Source: Caulobacteraceae bacterium
Lineage (GTDB): Bacteria > Pseudomonadota > Alphaproteobacteria > Caulobacterales > Caulobacteraceae
Length of the DNA stretch: 35,880 bases
Assembly (NCBI GenBank): GCA_947476325.1
Contig: CANJPZ010000023.1
Span: 1 to 35,880 of the forward strand
Direction of reading: 5' to 3'
Part shown: positions 1-7,359 of the stretch, piece by piece
Position numbering within the stretch: position 1 is the first letter of the stretch
Layout: every line of letters begins with the position of its first letter
The notes under the pieces: generated by a model
The model's database searches: none
What the model saw: only the letters and a program-made list of their open reading frames with translations
Told to the model about the DNA's origin: nothing
Position numbers and translations under genes: made by a program

Positions 1-146
1 CCAACGCGCCAGACGCCGTTCAGGTCCGGATGGCCGCCAGGGCCTTTCGGAGGCGCATAGGACGCAGGCAACTGACCCATAGTGGCTCCCGCCACTCCAA
101 GTCCCAGCAGGCCCGCAAGGGCCACGGTCAAGATCGTCTTCTTCAT
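1..146 (-). CDS. Exported protein with GHPDLNGVW motif, partial (cut by left edge)
   Basis: Only the first 48 or so codons are inside the window, starting from ATG at 146. The visible part begins with two lysines and a hydrophobic stretch rich in Leu, Ala and Gly, so it is a signal peptide. After it comes a short Pro-rich stretch and the motif GGHPDLNGVW. A nearly identical motif sits at the same place, just after the signal peptide, in three full-length proteins of this window (starts at 14178, 15257 and 17625), so this is probably a member or relative of that exported family of unknown function. The Trp is followed by Arg-Val instead of Thr-Asn, so it may be a different subfamily. It lies 83 bp downstream of the PepSY gene on the same strand and could be in its operon. 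The rest is outside the window. Confidence 0.7.
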   Translation of the reverse strand, partial: MKKTILTVALAGLLGLGVAGATMGQLPASYAPPKGPGGHPDLNGVWRV

Positions 147-229
147 ATTCACTCCCCGGAGTGCTCTTTGCGGCAACTGTGGACAGCCTAGCGCACGGCC
201 ATCGGGGATGTCTATGTGATCCTAATATT

Positions 230-1300
230 TCAGGTTGATTTCGCCGTTCTGCTCCGTCTGCGGGGCTTGATGATGAAAGACCACAAGCCCAGAGCGCCGA
301 GCGCGGCCATGGCCAGACCGGACGCAAATGCCAACGCATCGTAGGCTCTGCCGCCGACGTAAGCGGTGTGCAGGGGGTATATGGCTCCGTTGAGGCGACG
401 TCCGCGACTGAGCGTTTGGGCGTCTACAACGCCGAGGACCTGGCTGTTGACCGGATCGATCAAAACCTTGGTCGCCCCGTCGGGCGTCCACTCGCCCGGC
501 TGCTTCATGCGGATTTCGGCAGGCGACGAGGAAAACTGGGGCCAGATCGCCACGCGCAGGGTCGCCTTTGGAAACGCGGCCTGGGCGTTTGTCAGGGCCT
601 TGACCCAGTCGATTTTTCCCGGATCCGCCGGCGGGAAGAATTCTTCCGGTGCGGGTCCCGGAAACGCCTTGTTCAACAAGGATTGGGTGGTCTTGAAAAA
701 GATCATCGCCCCGCCGGTCAGGCAGAAGACAAACACGGGTATGGCGAACACCAGACCAAGATTTCTGTGGGTGGACAACAGATCACCGCGTCGCGCCGAC
801 CGGGGCCAGAAGCGCAGCCGGCTCGACCGCCAGACGGGCGCCCAGACAACAAGGCCCGTCAGAACCAGCGCCGCCGCGGCCAGCGCCGCGTAACCTGCCA
901 GCCGCATGCCATTGTCGCCGGCGAGCAGGAAGTGGTGCAACTCATAGACCCATTCCTCAAGCCGGCCTGTACCCCGCCAGACAGCAACGGTGTGGCCGTC
1001 GCCGGCCAGGTAGGCATAGCGCTCTCCATGCAGGAAGACCTGATGCAGGCCCAGGTGTGGGCTCGCAAAGACGATGTGATGGACGTGTTCGCCGTAGGTC
1101 TTTTCAGCCGCTTCAGCCGCGACGGCCAGAACCTGCGGCGTCGGCTGAACCATCAGGTTCGCCTGCGGGACGGTCAGGCGCAGCCAGTCGGTTTTCCACA
1201 CCAGCGCCGACCCCGTCAGGCCAAGCACGATCAGCAACAGCGAGAGCGCGGCGCCAGACCATGCATGAATGGTGCGAACCAGGGCGAGAAACAGTCTCAC
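230..1300 (-). CDS. PepSY-associated membrane protein (PepSY_TM family)
   Basis: Likely a four-helix inner-membrane protein of the PepSY_TM family, often linked to metal or siderophore uptake and periplasmic reduction. From the GTG at 1300 (356 aa) it starts VRLFLALVRTIHAW, and helix 1 follows at about 11-34. A periplasmic PepSY stretch with HVHHIVFASPHLG follows, then helix 2 after HHFLLAGDNGMRLAGY, helix 3 after STHRNLGLVF, and helix 4 near the C-terminus before a KPRRRSR tail. The reading frame is open up to 1513, but that extension lies inside the upstream cytochrome gene and reads as Arg-rich shadow sequence, so I take the GTG, 34 bp after the cytochrome stop. It is probably co-transcribed with that cytochrome. 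Membrane-facing His residues could bind heme or metal; this is inference. Confidence 0.85.
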   Translation of the reverse strand: MRLFLALVRTIHAWSGAALSLLLIVLGLTGSALVWKTDWLRLTVPQANLMVQPTPQVLAVAAEAAEKTYGEHVHHIVFASPHLGLHQVFLHGERYAYLAGDGHTVAVWRGTGRLEEWVYELHHFLLAGDNGMRLAGYAALAAAALVLTGLVVWAPVWRSSRLRFWPRSARRGDLLSTHRNLGLVFAIPVFVFCLTGGAMIFFKTTQSLLNKAFPGPAPEEFFPPADPGKIDWVKALTNAQAAFPKATLRVAIWPQFSSSPAEIRMKQPGEWTPDGATKVLIDPVNSQVLGVVDAQTLSRGRRLNGAIYPLHTAYVGGRAYDALAFASGLAMAALGALGLWSFIIKPRRRSRTAKST

Positions 1301-1334
1301 CCTGGTTCGCCGGATCGTTGGCTGAAATCCGTCT

Positions 1335-1922
1335 TCATTTCTTCTGGATCGGCTCGCCCTGGGGCGTAAGTCCGGTGGGGATTTCACCAGTCTTCGGGTC
1401 AACGAACGGAAGAAGATATTTTTCGTGGCAGTTGGTGCATATCTGGAAGATCTGGCCGCCGGTGTCGAACATCTTCTGTCCGTCCTTGGCCTCGGTCGCC
1501 TCCTGGGCATCATGGGCGTACTGATTCAGTTGCTGGGCAAACTTGGTCCAGTCGCCGTTGTCGTCCTTGTCGACCTTCCGCACATATCCGGGCAGGCGCA
1601 GGATGTTGCTGACCTCGATCAGCTGGATCGTGCCGCTCTCCGCGTCGGTCCATTCCTTTTCCAGCGCCAGGCGCTGCTCGTCGTCGGCGTTTCCGGGTAC
1701 ATCCGGGATGGTCTTGGGATCGACCGGCACACGGCTGTGGGTGCCGGACATGTCGACGATGTCGCCGCTTCGATTCCAGAAGGCCCAGGCGGCAGGATCG
1801 ACCACGTGACCCATGACCTCTTTCAGCGGGATGCTGACGTCGTAGGCGGTCTTGTCCCTGGCTCCTTGCGAGCAGGCCACGAGGCCGGCGCAAGCGGTGA
1901 AGAGGAAGAGCTTCTTGATCAC
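1335..1922 (-). CDS. Cytochrome c'-like lipoprotein (C-terminal CTNCH heme motif)
   Basis: 195 aa from a GTG at 1922, preceded by GGGAG at good spacing. The N-terminus is a lipoprotein signal: KK, a short hydrophobic core, then LVAC with Cys17 as likely lipidated residue. A single c-type heme motif CTNCH stands at about 162-166, very near the C-terminus and after a helical region (DWTKFAQQLNQYAHDAQEAT), which is the topology of class II (c') cytochromes. After the heme site comes KYLLPF and a Pro/Gly-rich tail. A paralogue with the same layout is encoded at 3915-4436. The likely role is a membrane-tethered periplasmic heme protein for electron transfer, gas binding or redox sensing; which one cannot be told. 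It is followed 34 bp later by the PepSY gene and preceded by GTTAC repeat boxes at 2029-2055. Confidence 0.8.
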   Translation of the reverse strand: MIKKLFLFTACAGLVACSQGARDKTAYDVSIPLKEVMGHVVDPAAWAFWNRSGDIVDMSGTHSRVPVDPKTIPDVPGNADDEQRLALEKEWTDAESGTIQLIEVSNILRLPGYVRKVDKDDNGDWTKFAQQLNQYAHDAQEATEAKDGQKMFDTGGQIFQICTNCHEKYLLPFVDPKTGEIPTGLTPQGEPIQKK

Positions 1923-2028
1923 GTATCACTCCCGATGATTGTCTGGCCGACGTTTCCGGCTTTAAGGTTGAGGCTCACTTAGGCCTGCTTTGGGATCGTT
2001 GTCCCGAACTGTACGGTTTCCCCAGGAA

Positions 2029-2055
2029 ATTACAGCGCGTTACGCAAACGTTACA
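2029..2055 (-). promoter_or_regulatory. Putative operator A: three GTTAC-type boxes upstream of the c'-like cytochrome
   Basis: On the plus strand ATTACA (2029), GTTACG (2039) and GTTACA (2050) follow at 10 and 11 bp steps, one helical turn each. Read in the direction of the cytochrome gene the core is CGTAACGCGCTGTAA. The 16 bases TTACAGCGCGTTACGC (2030-2045) recur exactly at 3506-3521. The boxes lie about 107-133 bp upstream of the cytochrome start; the outermost one overlaps the stop codon of the preceding gene. Direct repeats one turn apart are the binding pattern of OmpR/PhoB-type winged-helix regulators such as CpxR. The function is inferred. Confidence 0.5.
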
Positions 2056-2716
2056 ACGGATAGTCCGGCCTGGACTGTGCAGCTGGAACATTGGCGATGA
2101 TGCCGGCGAGGTTTCCCTCTTCGCCGGCCGGGATCAGATCGTAGAAGCCGCTGATTTTCAGGCGAACGACGACCGGCTTTTCACTGGAGTTGGAAAACTG
2201 CCAACCGTCGATCCCGTCAAAGGGGGCGATCAGGGCTCCGTGCTGCTTCAGACCGAAGGCCTGCTTGTAAGTGGCGACGGTCATGCCTTCGCCGGGCTTT
2301 TGCGGCGTGTGGCCGTGGAAGTCGTAATGAAAATCCCGCGGCTCGTCGGTGCCCACGACTTCCCAGTCGAAGATCAGGGTCGTGTCCTTCTTCATGCGGA
2401 CTTTGTACTCCAGCTCTGATCCCTTGTTTCCGCCGAGAAAGCCGGTGAGCGGAATCTCGATGGTGTCGGTGCGGAAAGCGGTCGGATAGGCGTGAGCGCG
2501 GGGAATGGAGCCCTTGTTAGGGTCGACATTGATGTCGTCAGGGGCCCACAGGCGCTGGATGCCGGACAGTTTGCCGACACCCAGGGGGTCCATTCCCGTT
2601 TCGGCAGGCACGATGGCCCCGAAGACGATCAGCGCGCCCGCGACAACGGCGCCGGCCGAGACGAGCAACAGGTTGCGGCGGGACATCGGCCGCAAGGCGG
2701 CGTGTTGGTCGGCCAT
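2051..2716 (-). CDS. Membrane-anchored partner of HupE-type permease ('transmembrane anchor protein')
   Basis: 221 aa from ATG at 2716. The frame is open further upstream, but this ATG overlaps the stop codon of the HupE-type gene by one base (TGATG), which suggests translational coupling. Residues about 11-36 give MSRRNLLLVSAGAVV and a single hydrophobic helix, followed by IVPAETGMDPLGVGKLSGI; this matches the VLPAEYGIDPTGIG signature of the 'transmembrane anchor' proteins that are regularly encoded beside HupE/UreJ permeases. The rest is a periplasmic beta-type domain with a DFHYDFHGHTP stretch rich in His and Asp, and a WQFSNSSEKPVVVRLKISG end, which could bind metal. The SRRNLL segment resembles a Tat motif, but with no clear cleavage site it is more likely a signal anchor. 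The function is known only by association. Confidence 0.82.
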   Translation of the reverse strand: MADQHAALRPMSRRNLLLVSAGAVVAGALIVFGAIVPAETGMDPLGVGKLSGIQRLWAPDDINVDPNKGSIPRAHAYPTAFRTDTIEIPLTGFLGGNKGSELEYKVRMKKDTTLIFDWEVVGTDEPRDFHYDFHGHTPQKPGEGMTVATYKQAFGLKQHGALIAPFDGIDGWQFSNSSEKPVVVRLKISGFYDLIPAGEEGNLAGIIANVPAAQSRPDYPL

Positions 2717-3429
2717 CAGACGGCTCCCAGAAAATAGCCAGCGAGTTGGTGGATCATGAACACAGATCCGGCAACCATGATCAGGACATTCGCACCGGCG
2801 GCGGTTCTGTCGAACAGCGGCGTTTTGCGCCACACAGTCATGGACATCAGGATCAGAGAGAGGGCGATGATCTGCCCGATCTCGACCCCGACGTTGAACG
2901 AAATGAGGTTGGTGATCAGCCCATGCGGATTGAGGTTCAGGGCCTGAAGCTTGGTCGCCAGACCGAACCCGTGCACCAGGCCAAAGCCCAGAACGATTGG
3001 CCGGTTGTCAGGCTGGACGCCGAAGACCGTCTTGACCCCGCCCAGGTTATCGAAGGCCTTGTAGAGAACCGAAAAACCGATAACCGCATCGACCAGGTGG
3101 GCATCGACATGCAGCTTGAACAGAACGCCGGCCAGCAGGGTGATGGAGTGTCCGATGGAGAACATCGTCACGTAGAGTGCGATGTCCTTGAACCGGTAGA
3201 GGAAGAAGATCACGCCGACCAGGAACAGCAGGTGATCATAGCCGGTCACCATGTGCTTGGCGCCGAGATAGAGGAACGGGAATGGATCTGGCCCGACGGT
3301 TTTGGCGACAAAGGCAGCGTCGGTTCCGCCAATGGCGTGGGCCATCGCCGCGCAGAAGAAACCAGACACCAGAACACCGGCCATCGCGATCACCATCGCT
3401 CCGATCGCCGGCCTTATTCGCGAACCCAC
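2716..3429 (-). CDS. HupE/UreJ-type metal permease
   Basis: 237 aa from GTG at 3429, with GGGGAG six bases upstream. It has a signal-like first helix, then about six membrane segments. The conserved motifs of the HupE/UreJ_2 family are all present: GYDHLLFLVG, FSIGHSITL, GFGLVHGFGLA and FNVGVEIGQ. Conserved His/Asp pairs in these motifs are thought to bind Ni, Co or another divalent metal. No urease or hydrogenase genes are in the window, so the substrate is open; with cytochromes, PepSY proteins and a TonB receptor nearby, copper, iron or nickel are all possible. It is translationally coupled to the anchor-protein gene and preceded by GTTAC boxes at 3494-3520. Confidence 0.88.
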   Translation of the reverse strand: MGSRIRPAIGAMVIAMAGVLVSGFFCAAMAHAIGGTDAAFVAKTVGPDPFPFLYLGAKHMVTGYDHLLFLVGVIFFLYRFKDIALYVTMFSIGHSITLLAGVLFKLHVDAHLVDAVIGFSVLYKAFDNLGGVKTVFGVQPDNRPIVLGFGLVHGFGLATKLQALNLNPHGLITNLISFNVGVEIGQIIALSLILMSMTVWRKTPLFDRTAAGANVLIMVAGSVFMIHQLAGYFLGAV

Positions 3430-3493
3430 TGAACACTCCCCAGACTGCAGTGCCGGCCTAGTGCGGCCCGGTTTCGGCGTCGCGTACTAAACT

Positions 3494-3520
3494 GTTATGG
3501 CAACGTTACAGCGCGTTACG
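3494..3520 (-). promoter_or_regulatory. Putative operator B: three GTTAC-type boxes upstream of the HupE-type operon
   Basis: GTTATG (3494), GTTACA (3505) and GTTACG (3515) follow at 11 and 10 bp steps on the plus strand, in the 105-bp gap between the DUF3147 gene and the HupE-type gene. Read toward HupE, the core is CGTAACGCGCTGTAAC. It shares 16 exact bases with operator A (3506-3521 against 2030-2045) and lies about 65-91 bp upstream of the HupE-type start. A role as a binding site for a winged-helix regulator is inferred. Confidence 0.55.
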
Positions 3521-3534
3521 CGCGGGCGGAAATA

Positions 3535-3885
3535 CTAAAGCTTGAGCCCGATTTTTGGGCCGATCAGACTCGTGGCGACGTAGAGAGCCATGGTCAGGCT
3601 GCAGCCTGCTGCCAGCGCTGGCCAGAACGGAACGCCCCGTCTCAGCAGCGCCGGAATCAGCAGGAACATCGGCAAAGAGGGAATGACGAACCAGAAGGTC
3701 CCCGTCGCATGGTCGGCCAGTCTGACCGGATCGTGCGTGTCCTTCCACAGCCACATCATGCCGAGCACGGAGACCAGGGGCAGCGAAGCAAACAACCCTC
3801 CCCATCCCGGGTAGCGCTTGGCAATCTCGGAAACCGCTGCGACGATAAGTCCCGAAATGATAGCCTTGATGAGCAAATACAACAT
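3535..3885 (-). CDS. DUF3147 family membrane protein
   Basis: 116 aa from ATG at 3885, with about four hydrophobic helices: LLIKAIISGLIVAAVSEIA, then FASLPLVSVLGMMWLW, FVIPSLPMFLLIPALL and FWPALAAGCSLTMALYVA. The layout and the LPLVS and PSL motifs fit the DUF3147 family of small four-helix proteins with no proven function. It follows the second c'-like cytochrome by 29 bp on the same strand and so is probably co-transcribed. No good Shine-Dalgarno sequence is seen, which fits translation coupled to the gene ahead. Confidence 0.8.
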   Translation of the reverse strand: MLYLLIKAIISGLIVAAVSEIAKRYPGWGGLFASLPLVSVLGMMWLWKDTHDPVRLADHATGTFWFVIPSLPMFLLIPALLRRGVPFWPALAAGCSLTMALYVATSLIGPKIGLKL

Positions 3886-3914
3886 GTTGTCTGTCCGATT
3901 TTATGAATCCAGGC

Positions 3915-4436
3915 TCACTTGGCCGTCGGGTCCCGCGCTATGGGCACGCCGTTCTCGTCGATCTTTTTGGGCAGACCGTCTGGCCCCAGAAACGGCAAAA
4001 GATAGGTTTGATGGCAGGCGCTGCAGATACTGTAGAGTTCGCCGCCCACGTTAAACATCTTGTCACCGTCGTGGGCTCGCACTGCTGCCTCTCCCTCGGC
4101 GGCCTTGGCGATCAGTTGTTCGGAAAAATCTTTCCAATCGGCCCGGCGGCGCCCACGGCTGGACTTCAGCAACAGCGTTCCGCCCTCGCGCACGGCCGTT
4201 ATGGAGTTGAGGGTGTTGCGCCAAGCATCTTCGGTGGAAGGCAGCAGGCTGGTCTCGCCCTTGAGGGTGTAGATGGTGCCTGATGAGTGCCAGAAAATCT
4301 GGGCGTTTGGCTCGATCTGGCCGGCCATGATCTGCCGAACCCTTTGCTCTCCGGTGCGAAGCGGCGTGTTCGGTTCGCCCTTACCGCAGGCCGCCAAAAT
4401 CGCCGCAACGACGAGAAGGAGGATAATACGAAACAT
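3915..4436 (-). CDS. Cytochrome c'-like lipoprotein, paralogue of 1335-1922
   Basis: 173 aa from ATG at 4436. It has a lipoprotein signal (hydrophobic core ending LAAC, Cys17) and one heme motif CSACH at about 138-142, again near the C-terminus. Around the heme it matches the paralogue: (D/N)(V/T)GG(E/Q)(L/I)(Y/F)xIC..CH..YLLPF, then a Pro/Gly tail. Other shared spots include FWHSSGTIY against FWNRSGDIV and DWKDFSEQL against DWTKFAQQL. So the two arose by duplication and now flank the HupE unit. The likely role is a periplasmic membrane-tethered class II type heme protein; its electron partner is unknown. It is first in a small operon with DUF3147 and divergent from the ChrA-type gene. Confidence 0.78.
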   Translation of the reverse strand: MFRIILLLVVAAILAACGKGEPNTPLRTGEQRVRQIMAGQIEPNAQIFWHSSGTIYTLKGETSLLPSTEDAWRNTLNSITAVREGGTLLLKSSRGRRRADWKDFSEQLIAKAAEGEAAVRAHDGDKMFNVGGELYSICSACHQTYLLPFLGPDGLPKKIDENGVPIARDPTAK

Positions 4437-4507
4437 GAATTCAGCCTATGTTAGACGCTATGATAATCAGTCGGTCATAAGAGCACGGCGATGCTCATGG
4501 CCGCTCC

Positions 4508-4539
4508 TTGACACGTTGTACTCCGATATTCTCTATCAT
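4508..4539 (+). promoter_or_regulatory. Possible chrA promoter (weak)
   Basis: A consensus-like TTGACA stands at 4508-4513 in the divergent region between the cytochrome and the ChrA-type gene. The best -10-like match is TATCAT at 4534-4539, with a spacing of 20, which is longer than ideal. It lies 43 bases upstream of the likely ATG. This is a weak call based on pattern only. Confidence 0.25.
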
Positions 4540-4581
4540 GGCGAAGTCAAAGACGCCGGCTGAGTGCGGGCGCGAGATGAA

Positions 4582-5892
4582 ATGACTATTGAAGCTGAAC
4601 CACCGCCACGGCCCACCTTTCGACAAGCCGCCGGCCTGTGGCTGAAAGTGGGCCTGATCTCGTTCGGCGGCCCGGCTGCCCAGATCGCCATCCTTCAGGA
4701 AGAAGTTGTCGAGCGCCGGCGCTGGATCGACCAGCCGTCGTTTCTGACCGCCCTGAACTTTTGCATGCTGCTGCCGGGTCCGGAGGCGCAACAGCTGGCG
4801 ACCTTCATCGGTCTGAAGCTGCATGGGTTGAAGGGGGCGCTGGTCGCGGGCGTCCTGTTTGTCATCCCCGGCGCGCTTGTGTTGTTCGCCCTGGCCTGGC
4901 TTGCCGCCGCCCACGGGACCTGGCCGCCGCTGGCGGCGATGTTCAGGGGCCTGTTGCCTGTGGTGGCCGCCCTGGTCGCCCACGCGGTCTGGCGCATCGG
5001 GACCCGCACGCTCAGGACGCCGGTCGCCTGGGTCCTGGCGGTGGGCGCGTTTCTGGCGCTTGAAGTTTTGCATGTTCCCTTCCCGATGATTGTCGCGGGC
5101 GCCGCCCTTGTGGGTGGTGTAGCCGGCCAATACGGATGGAAAATCGCGCCGGGCGGCCATGGGGCCGGGGCGACGGACCGCGTCGGGACGGTGCTCGCGA
5201 GCTGGACGTCCGTCGCCTGGCGGGCCGCAAGACTGGCGCTGGTGTTCGCCCTGTTGTGGGCTGGTCCCGTCTTGCTGGTGATAAGCCTGTTTGGCGCAGC
5301 GCCCTTCAAGGACGTGTCGCTGTTCTTCACCAAGGCCGCGTTTGTCACCTTTGGCGGCGCCTACGCCGTTCTGCCTTACGTCGCCCATGCCGGGGTCGAC
5401 CAGTACGGCTGGCTGTCCACCGCCCAAATGGCTCAGGGGCTGGCCTTGGCGGAGACGACGCCGGGGCCGTTGATCCTGGTCACCCAGTTTGTCGGCTTTT
5501 TCGCAGGCTGGAACGGCGCGCTGGCCGGGCAGGCCGGCGGACTGTCGCCGCTGGCCGCCGCGAGCCTGGCGGCGGGCCTCACAACCTGGGTGACTTTTCT
5601 ACCCTGTTTTTTCTTCATCCTGGCTGGAGCGCCGATTGTCGACCGTTTGCAGCACGAGCCGCGCGCGACGGGCGCTCTGTCTGCGATAACCTCAGCGGTG
5701 GTCGGCGTGATCGCGACACTGGGCGTGGTTATCGGATCGCTGGCGTTCCTGCCGGCCGGGCGGCCGGACATGTTGGCGATAGGGGTCGGCCTGGCCGCGT
5801 TCGCAGCCTTGGTGCGCTGGAAGGTCAACACCCTGTGGCTGGTGGCCGGCGGGGCCGTGTTCGGCCTGCTGCGGCTGGCGAGCGGCGTCTAG
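4582..5892 (+). CDS. chrA: ChrA-type chromate ion transporter (long form, two CHR domains)
   Basis: About 436 aa from ATG at 4582; an in-frame GTG at 4564 is an alternative start. Both CHR halves carry the family's FGGP/FGGA signature: LISFGGPAAQIAILQEEVV in the N-terminal half and FVTFGGAYAVLPYVAHAGV in the C-terminal half, each followed by a W-containing turn and a LPGP or TPGP motif (MLLPGPEAQQLATFIG and LAETTPGPLILVTQFVGF). About ten to twelve hydrophobic helices are visible. Known ChrA proteins expel chromate in exchange for protons; the specificity here is inferred from the family. No chrB regulator is near. The two genes that follow are unrelated exported proteins, and no clear terminator separates them. 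Confidence 0.9.
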   Translation: MTIEAEPPPRPTFRQAAGLWLKVGLISFGGPAAQIAILQEEVVERRRWIDQPSFLTALNFCMLLPGPEAQQLATFIGLKLHGLKGALVAGVLFVIPGALVLFALAWLAAAHGTWPPLAAMFRGLLPVVAALVAHAVWRIGTRTLRTPVAWVLAVGAFLALEVLHVPFPMIVAGAALVGGVAGQYGWKIAPGGHGAGATDRVGTVLASWTSVAWRAARLALVFALLWAGPVLLVISLFGAAPFKDVSLFFTKAAFVTFGGAYAVLPYVAHAGVDQYGWLSTAQMAQGLALAETTPGPLILVTQFVGFFAGWNGALAGQAGGLSPLAAASLAAGLTTWVTFLPCFFFILAGAPIVDRLQHEPRATGALSAITSAVVGVIATLGVVIGSLAFLPAGRPDMLAIGVGLAAFAALVRWKVNTLWLVAGGAVFGLLRLASGV

Positions 5893-5996
5893 ATCGCGCT
5901 GGGAGTGCTCTCGTAGACGGTTGGCGTGACTTCGCGCCTGTGCCAATGATGCGGTTGCGGATGTCTCCCGCCAACAATTAATGAGGAAACGAGGAC

Positions 5997-6626
5997 ATGG
6001 GTTCTATTCGATTTGCAGCCGTCGGCGCCGTCGCCCTGACGACTTGCGTGGTGGCGGGCGCCAGCTTCGCCCAACCGCCTGCGCCGCCTGCCGCCGCGCC
6101 TGCCGCCGCGCCTGGCGTGGTGGTCGCCGCGCCGCACTATGTTTTTATTCCGATGGAAATTGCGGTCAACAAACCGGCCGCCGAAGTCTGGGCCAAGGTC
6201 GGACACTTCTGCGACCTGGGCACCTGGATGCGTGCGCCTTGCGTACTGACCGGACCGGACGACACCCTCGGCACCGTGCGCACCATCGCCGGCCGCATCA
6301 AAGAAGTCCTGGTCGGCAAGACCACGCTTTCCTACACCTACACCCAGCCGGTGGGCAGCAATACAGCGCCCTACAATCTCTATCACGGCACGCTGGAAGC
6401 GGTTCCTGTCAACGCGACGAGCTCCAAGCTGGTCTACAATCTGGTGTTCGACAACTCGATGCTGGCCGACGACGCGGCCCGCGCGCGCGACATCACCTCC
6501 AAGACCAATCAGTTCAACGGCGCGCTGGCGAACATGAAGACCCTGGCTGAAACCGGCGCCATGCCCCCGGCTCCCGCGGCCCCGGCCCGTGGCGGCGGCG
6601 CGGCGCCTGCTGGTCGCGGCGGCTAG
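5997..6626 (+). CDS. Exported SRPBCC (polyketide cyclase-like) protein, copy 1
   Basis: 209 aa, with GAGGA upstream of the ATG. It has a signal peptide ending AGASFAQ, an Ala/Pro linker, then an SRPBCC fold: IPMEIAVNKPAAEVWAKVG at the start, KTTLSYTYTQPV in the middle and the usual long C-terminal helix with NMKTLAE. It ends in PAAPARGGGAAPAGRGG, a Gly/Arg tail. SRPBCC proteins bind hydrophobic ligands in a deep cavity; an exported version is unusual, and the ligand here is unknown. The next gene is a tandem duplicate 27 bp away and shares VNKPAAEVWAKVG, VGKT(T/A)LSYTY and EAVPV.AT(S/T)SKLVY. Confidence 0.82.
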   Translation: MGSIRFAAVGAVALTTCVVAGASFAQPPAPPAAAPAAAPGVVVAAPHYVFIPMEIAVNKPAAEVWAKVGHFCDLGTWMRAPCVLTGPDDTLGTVRTIAGRIKEVLVGKTTLSYTYTQPVGSNTAPYNLYHGTLEAVPVNATSSKLVYNLVFDNSMLADDAARARDITSKTNQFNGALANMKTLAETGAMPPAPAAPARGGGAAPAGRGG

Positions 6627-6653
6627 AAAACAAGAACAGAGGAAATCAGAAAA

Positions 6654-7310
6654 ATGCGTTCTTTCAAAACCACGGCCCTGTCTCTGGGCCTCTGGCTGGC
6701 CGCCATCTCCGGCGGCGCAGCTCTGGCCCAGCCGCCTGCAGCGCCCGCCGCTGCGCCGGCGCCCGCCGCCGCTGCTCCGATTGCACCAAACTACGTGACC
6801 ATCCCTATGGAAATCATGGTCAACAAGCCTGCAGCGGAAGTGTGGGCCAAGGTCGGCAAGTACTGCGACATCGCCGCCTGGTTACCGGCGGTTCGCACCT
6901 GCACGATCACGGCTGGCCCTGCCAGCGGGGAAATCGGCTCGGTGCGTTCGGTGGGTGGGGAGATCATGGTCGGCAAGACGGCCCTGTCCTACACCTATGC
7001 GCAGCGGCCTAGCCTGACCAATCCGGCGGCTGCCGTTCGCTACAACTTCTACCACGGTTGCCTGGAAGCCGTTCCTGTGACGGCGACCACCTCCAAGCTG
7101 GTCTACACGCTGATGTACGACAACGAGTACGTCGCCGGCGACGAGGCGGCCAAGGCAGCTGAAATGAATAACCGGCGCACGCAGTTCACCGCGGCTCTGG
7201 GCAATATGAAGATCATTGCCGAAGGCGGAACCGTTCCGCCGGCTCCGCCCGCTCCGGCGCGCGGCGGCGGTGCTCCGGGCGGAGCGCCCGGCGCTGGTCG
7301 CGGCGGCTGA
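6654..7310 (+). CDS. Exported SRPBCC protein, copy 2 (tandem paralogue)
   Basis: 218 aa, with GAGGA about ten bases before the ATG. The layout is the same as in copy 1: a signal peptide ending AALAQ, a Pro/Ala linker, VNKPAAEVWAKVGKYCDIAAW, KTALSYTYAQ, EAVPVTATTSKLVYTLMYDN, then NMKIIAEGG and a tail of PAPARGGG and GAGRGG. It is certainly a duplication of copy 1, and the Gly/Arg tail is kept but altered. Cys residues near DIAAWLPAVRTCTI and FCDLGTWMRAPCVL are conserved as a pair in both copies and may form a disulfide outside the cytoplasm. The ligand is unknown. Confidence 0.82.
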   Translation: MRSFKTTALSLGLWLAAISGGAALAQPPAAPAAAPAPAAAAPIAPNYVTIPMEIMVNKPAAEVWAKVGKYCDIAAWLPAVRTCTITAGPASGEIGSVRSVGGEIMVGKTALSYTYAQRPSLTNPAAAVRYNFYHGCLEAVPVTATTSKLVYTLMYDNEYVAGDEAAKAAEMNNRRTQFTAALGNMKIIAEGGTVPPAPPAPARGGGAPGGAPGAGRGG

Positions 7311-7326
7311 TTTTTCTGATCTGAAG

Positions 7327-7359
7327 GGCGGACTGATCCCCTAAGGGGGTCAGTCCGCC
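7327..7359. terminator. Strong stem-loop between convergent SRPBCC and regulator genes
   Basis: Bases 7327-7341 pair with 7345-7359 (GGCGGACTGATCCCC against GGGGGTCAGTCCGCC) in a 15-bp stem with one T-G pair and a three-base TAA loop. The right arm holds the stop codon of the regulator gene, and the left arm lies 16 bp after the SRPBCC stop. No T-run follows on either strand, so it is not a textbook intrinsic terminator; it could stop transcription from both sides or protect transcript ends. Confidence 0.6.

Noticed and set aside
368-1369. Long plus-strand reading frame opposite the PepSY and cytochrome genes
   Set aside because: It is rich in Arg, Gln and Gly with no hydrophobic pattern or domain, while the opposite strand encodes a clear four-helix protein; typical antisense shadow in high-GC DNA.
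2717-2833. N-terminal extension of the HupE partner to 2833
   Set aside because: It would lie inside the HupE-type gene and is Arg/Cys-rich; the ATG at 2716 overlaps the HupE stop and begins a proper membrane anchor.
4495-5427. Minus-strand 310-residue frame opposite the ChrA-type gene
   Set aside because: Low-complexity Arg/Gln/Gly composition, no start signal, and the plus strand has two intact CHR domains.
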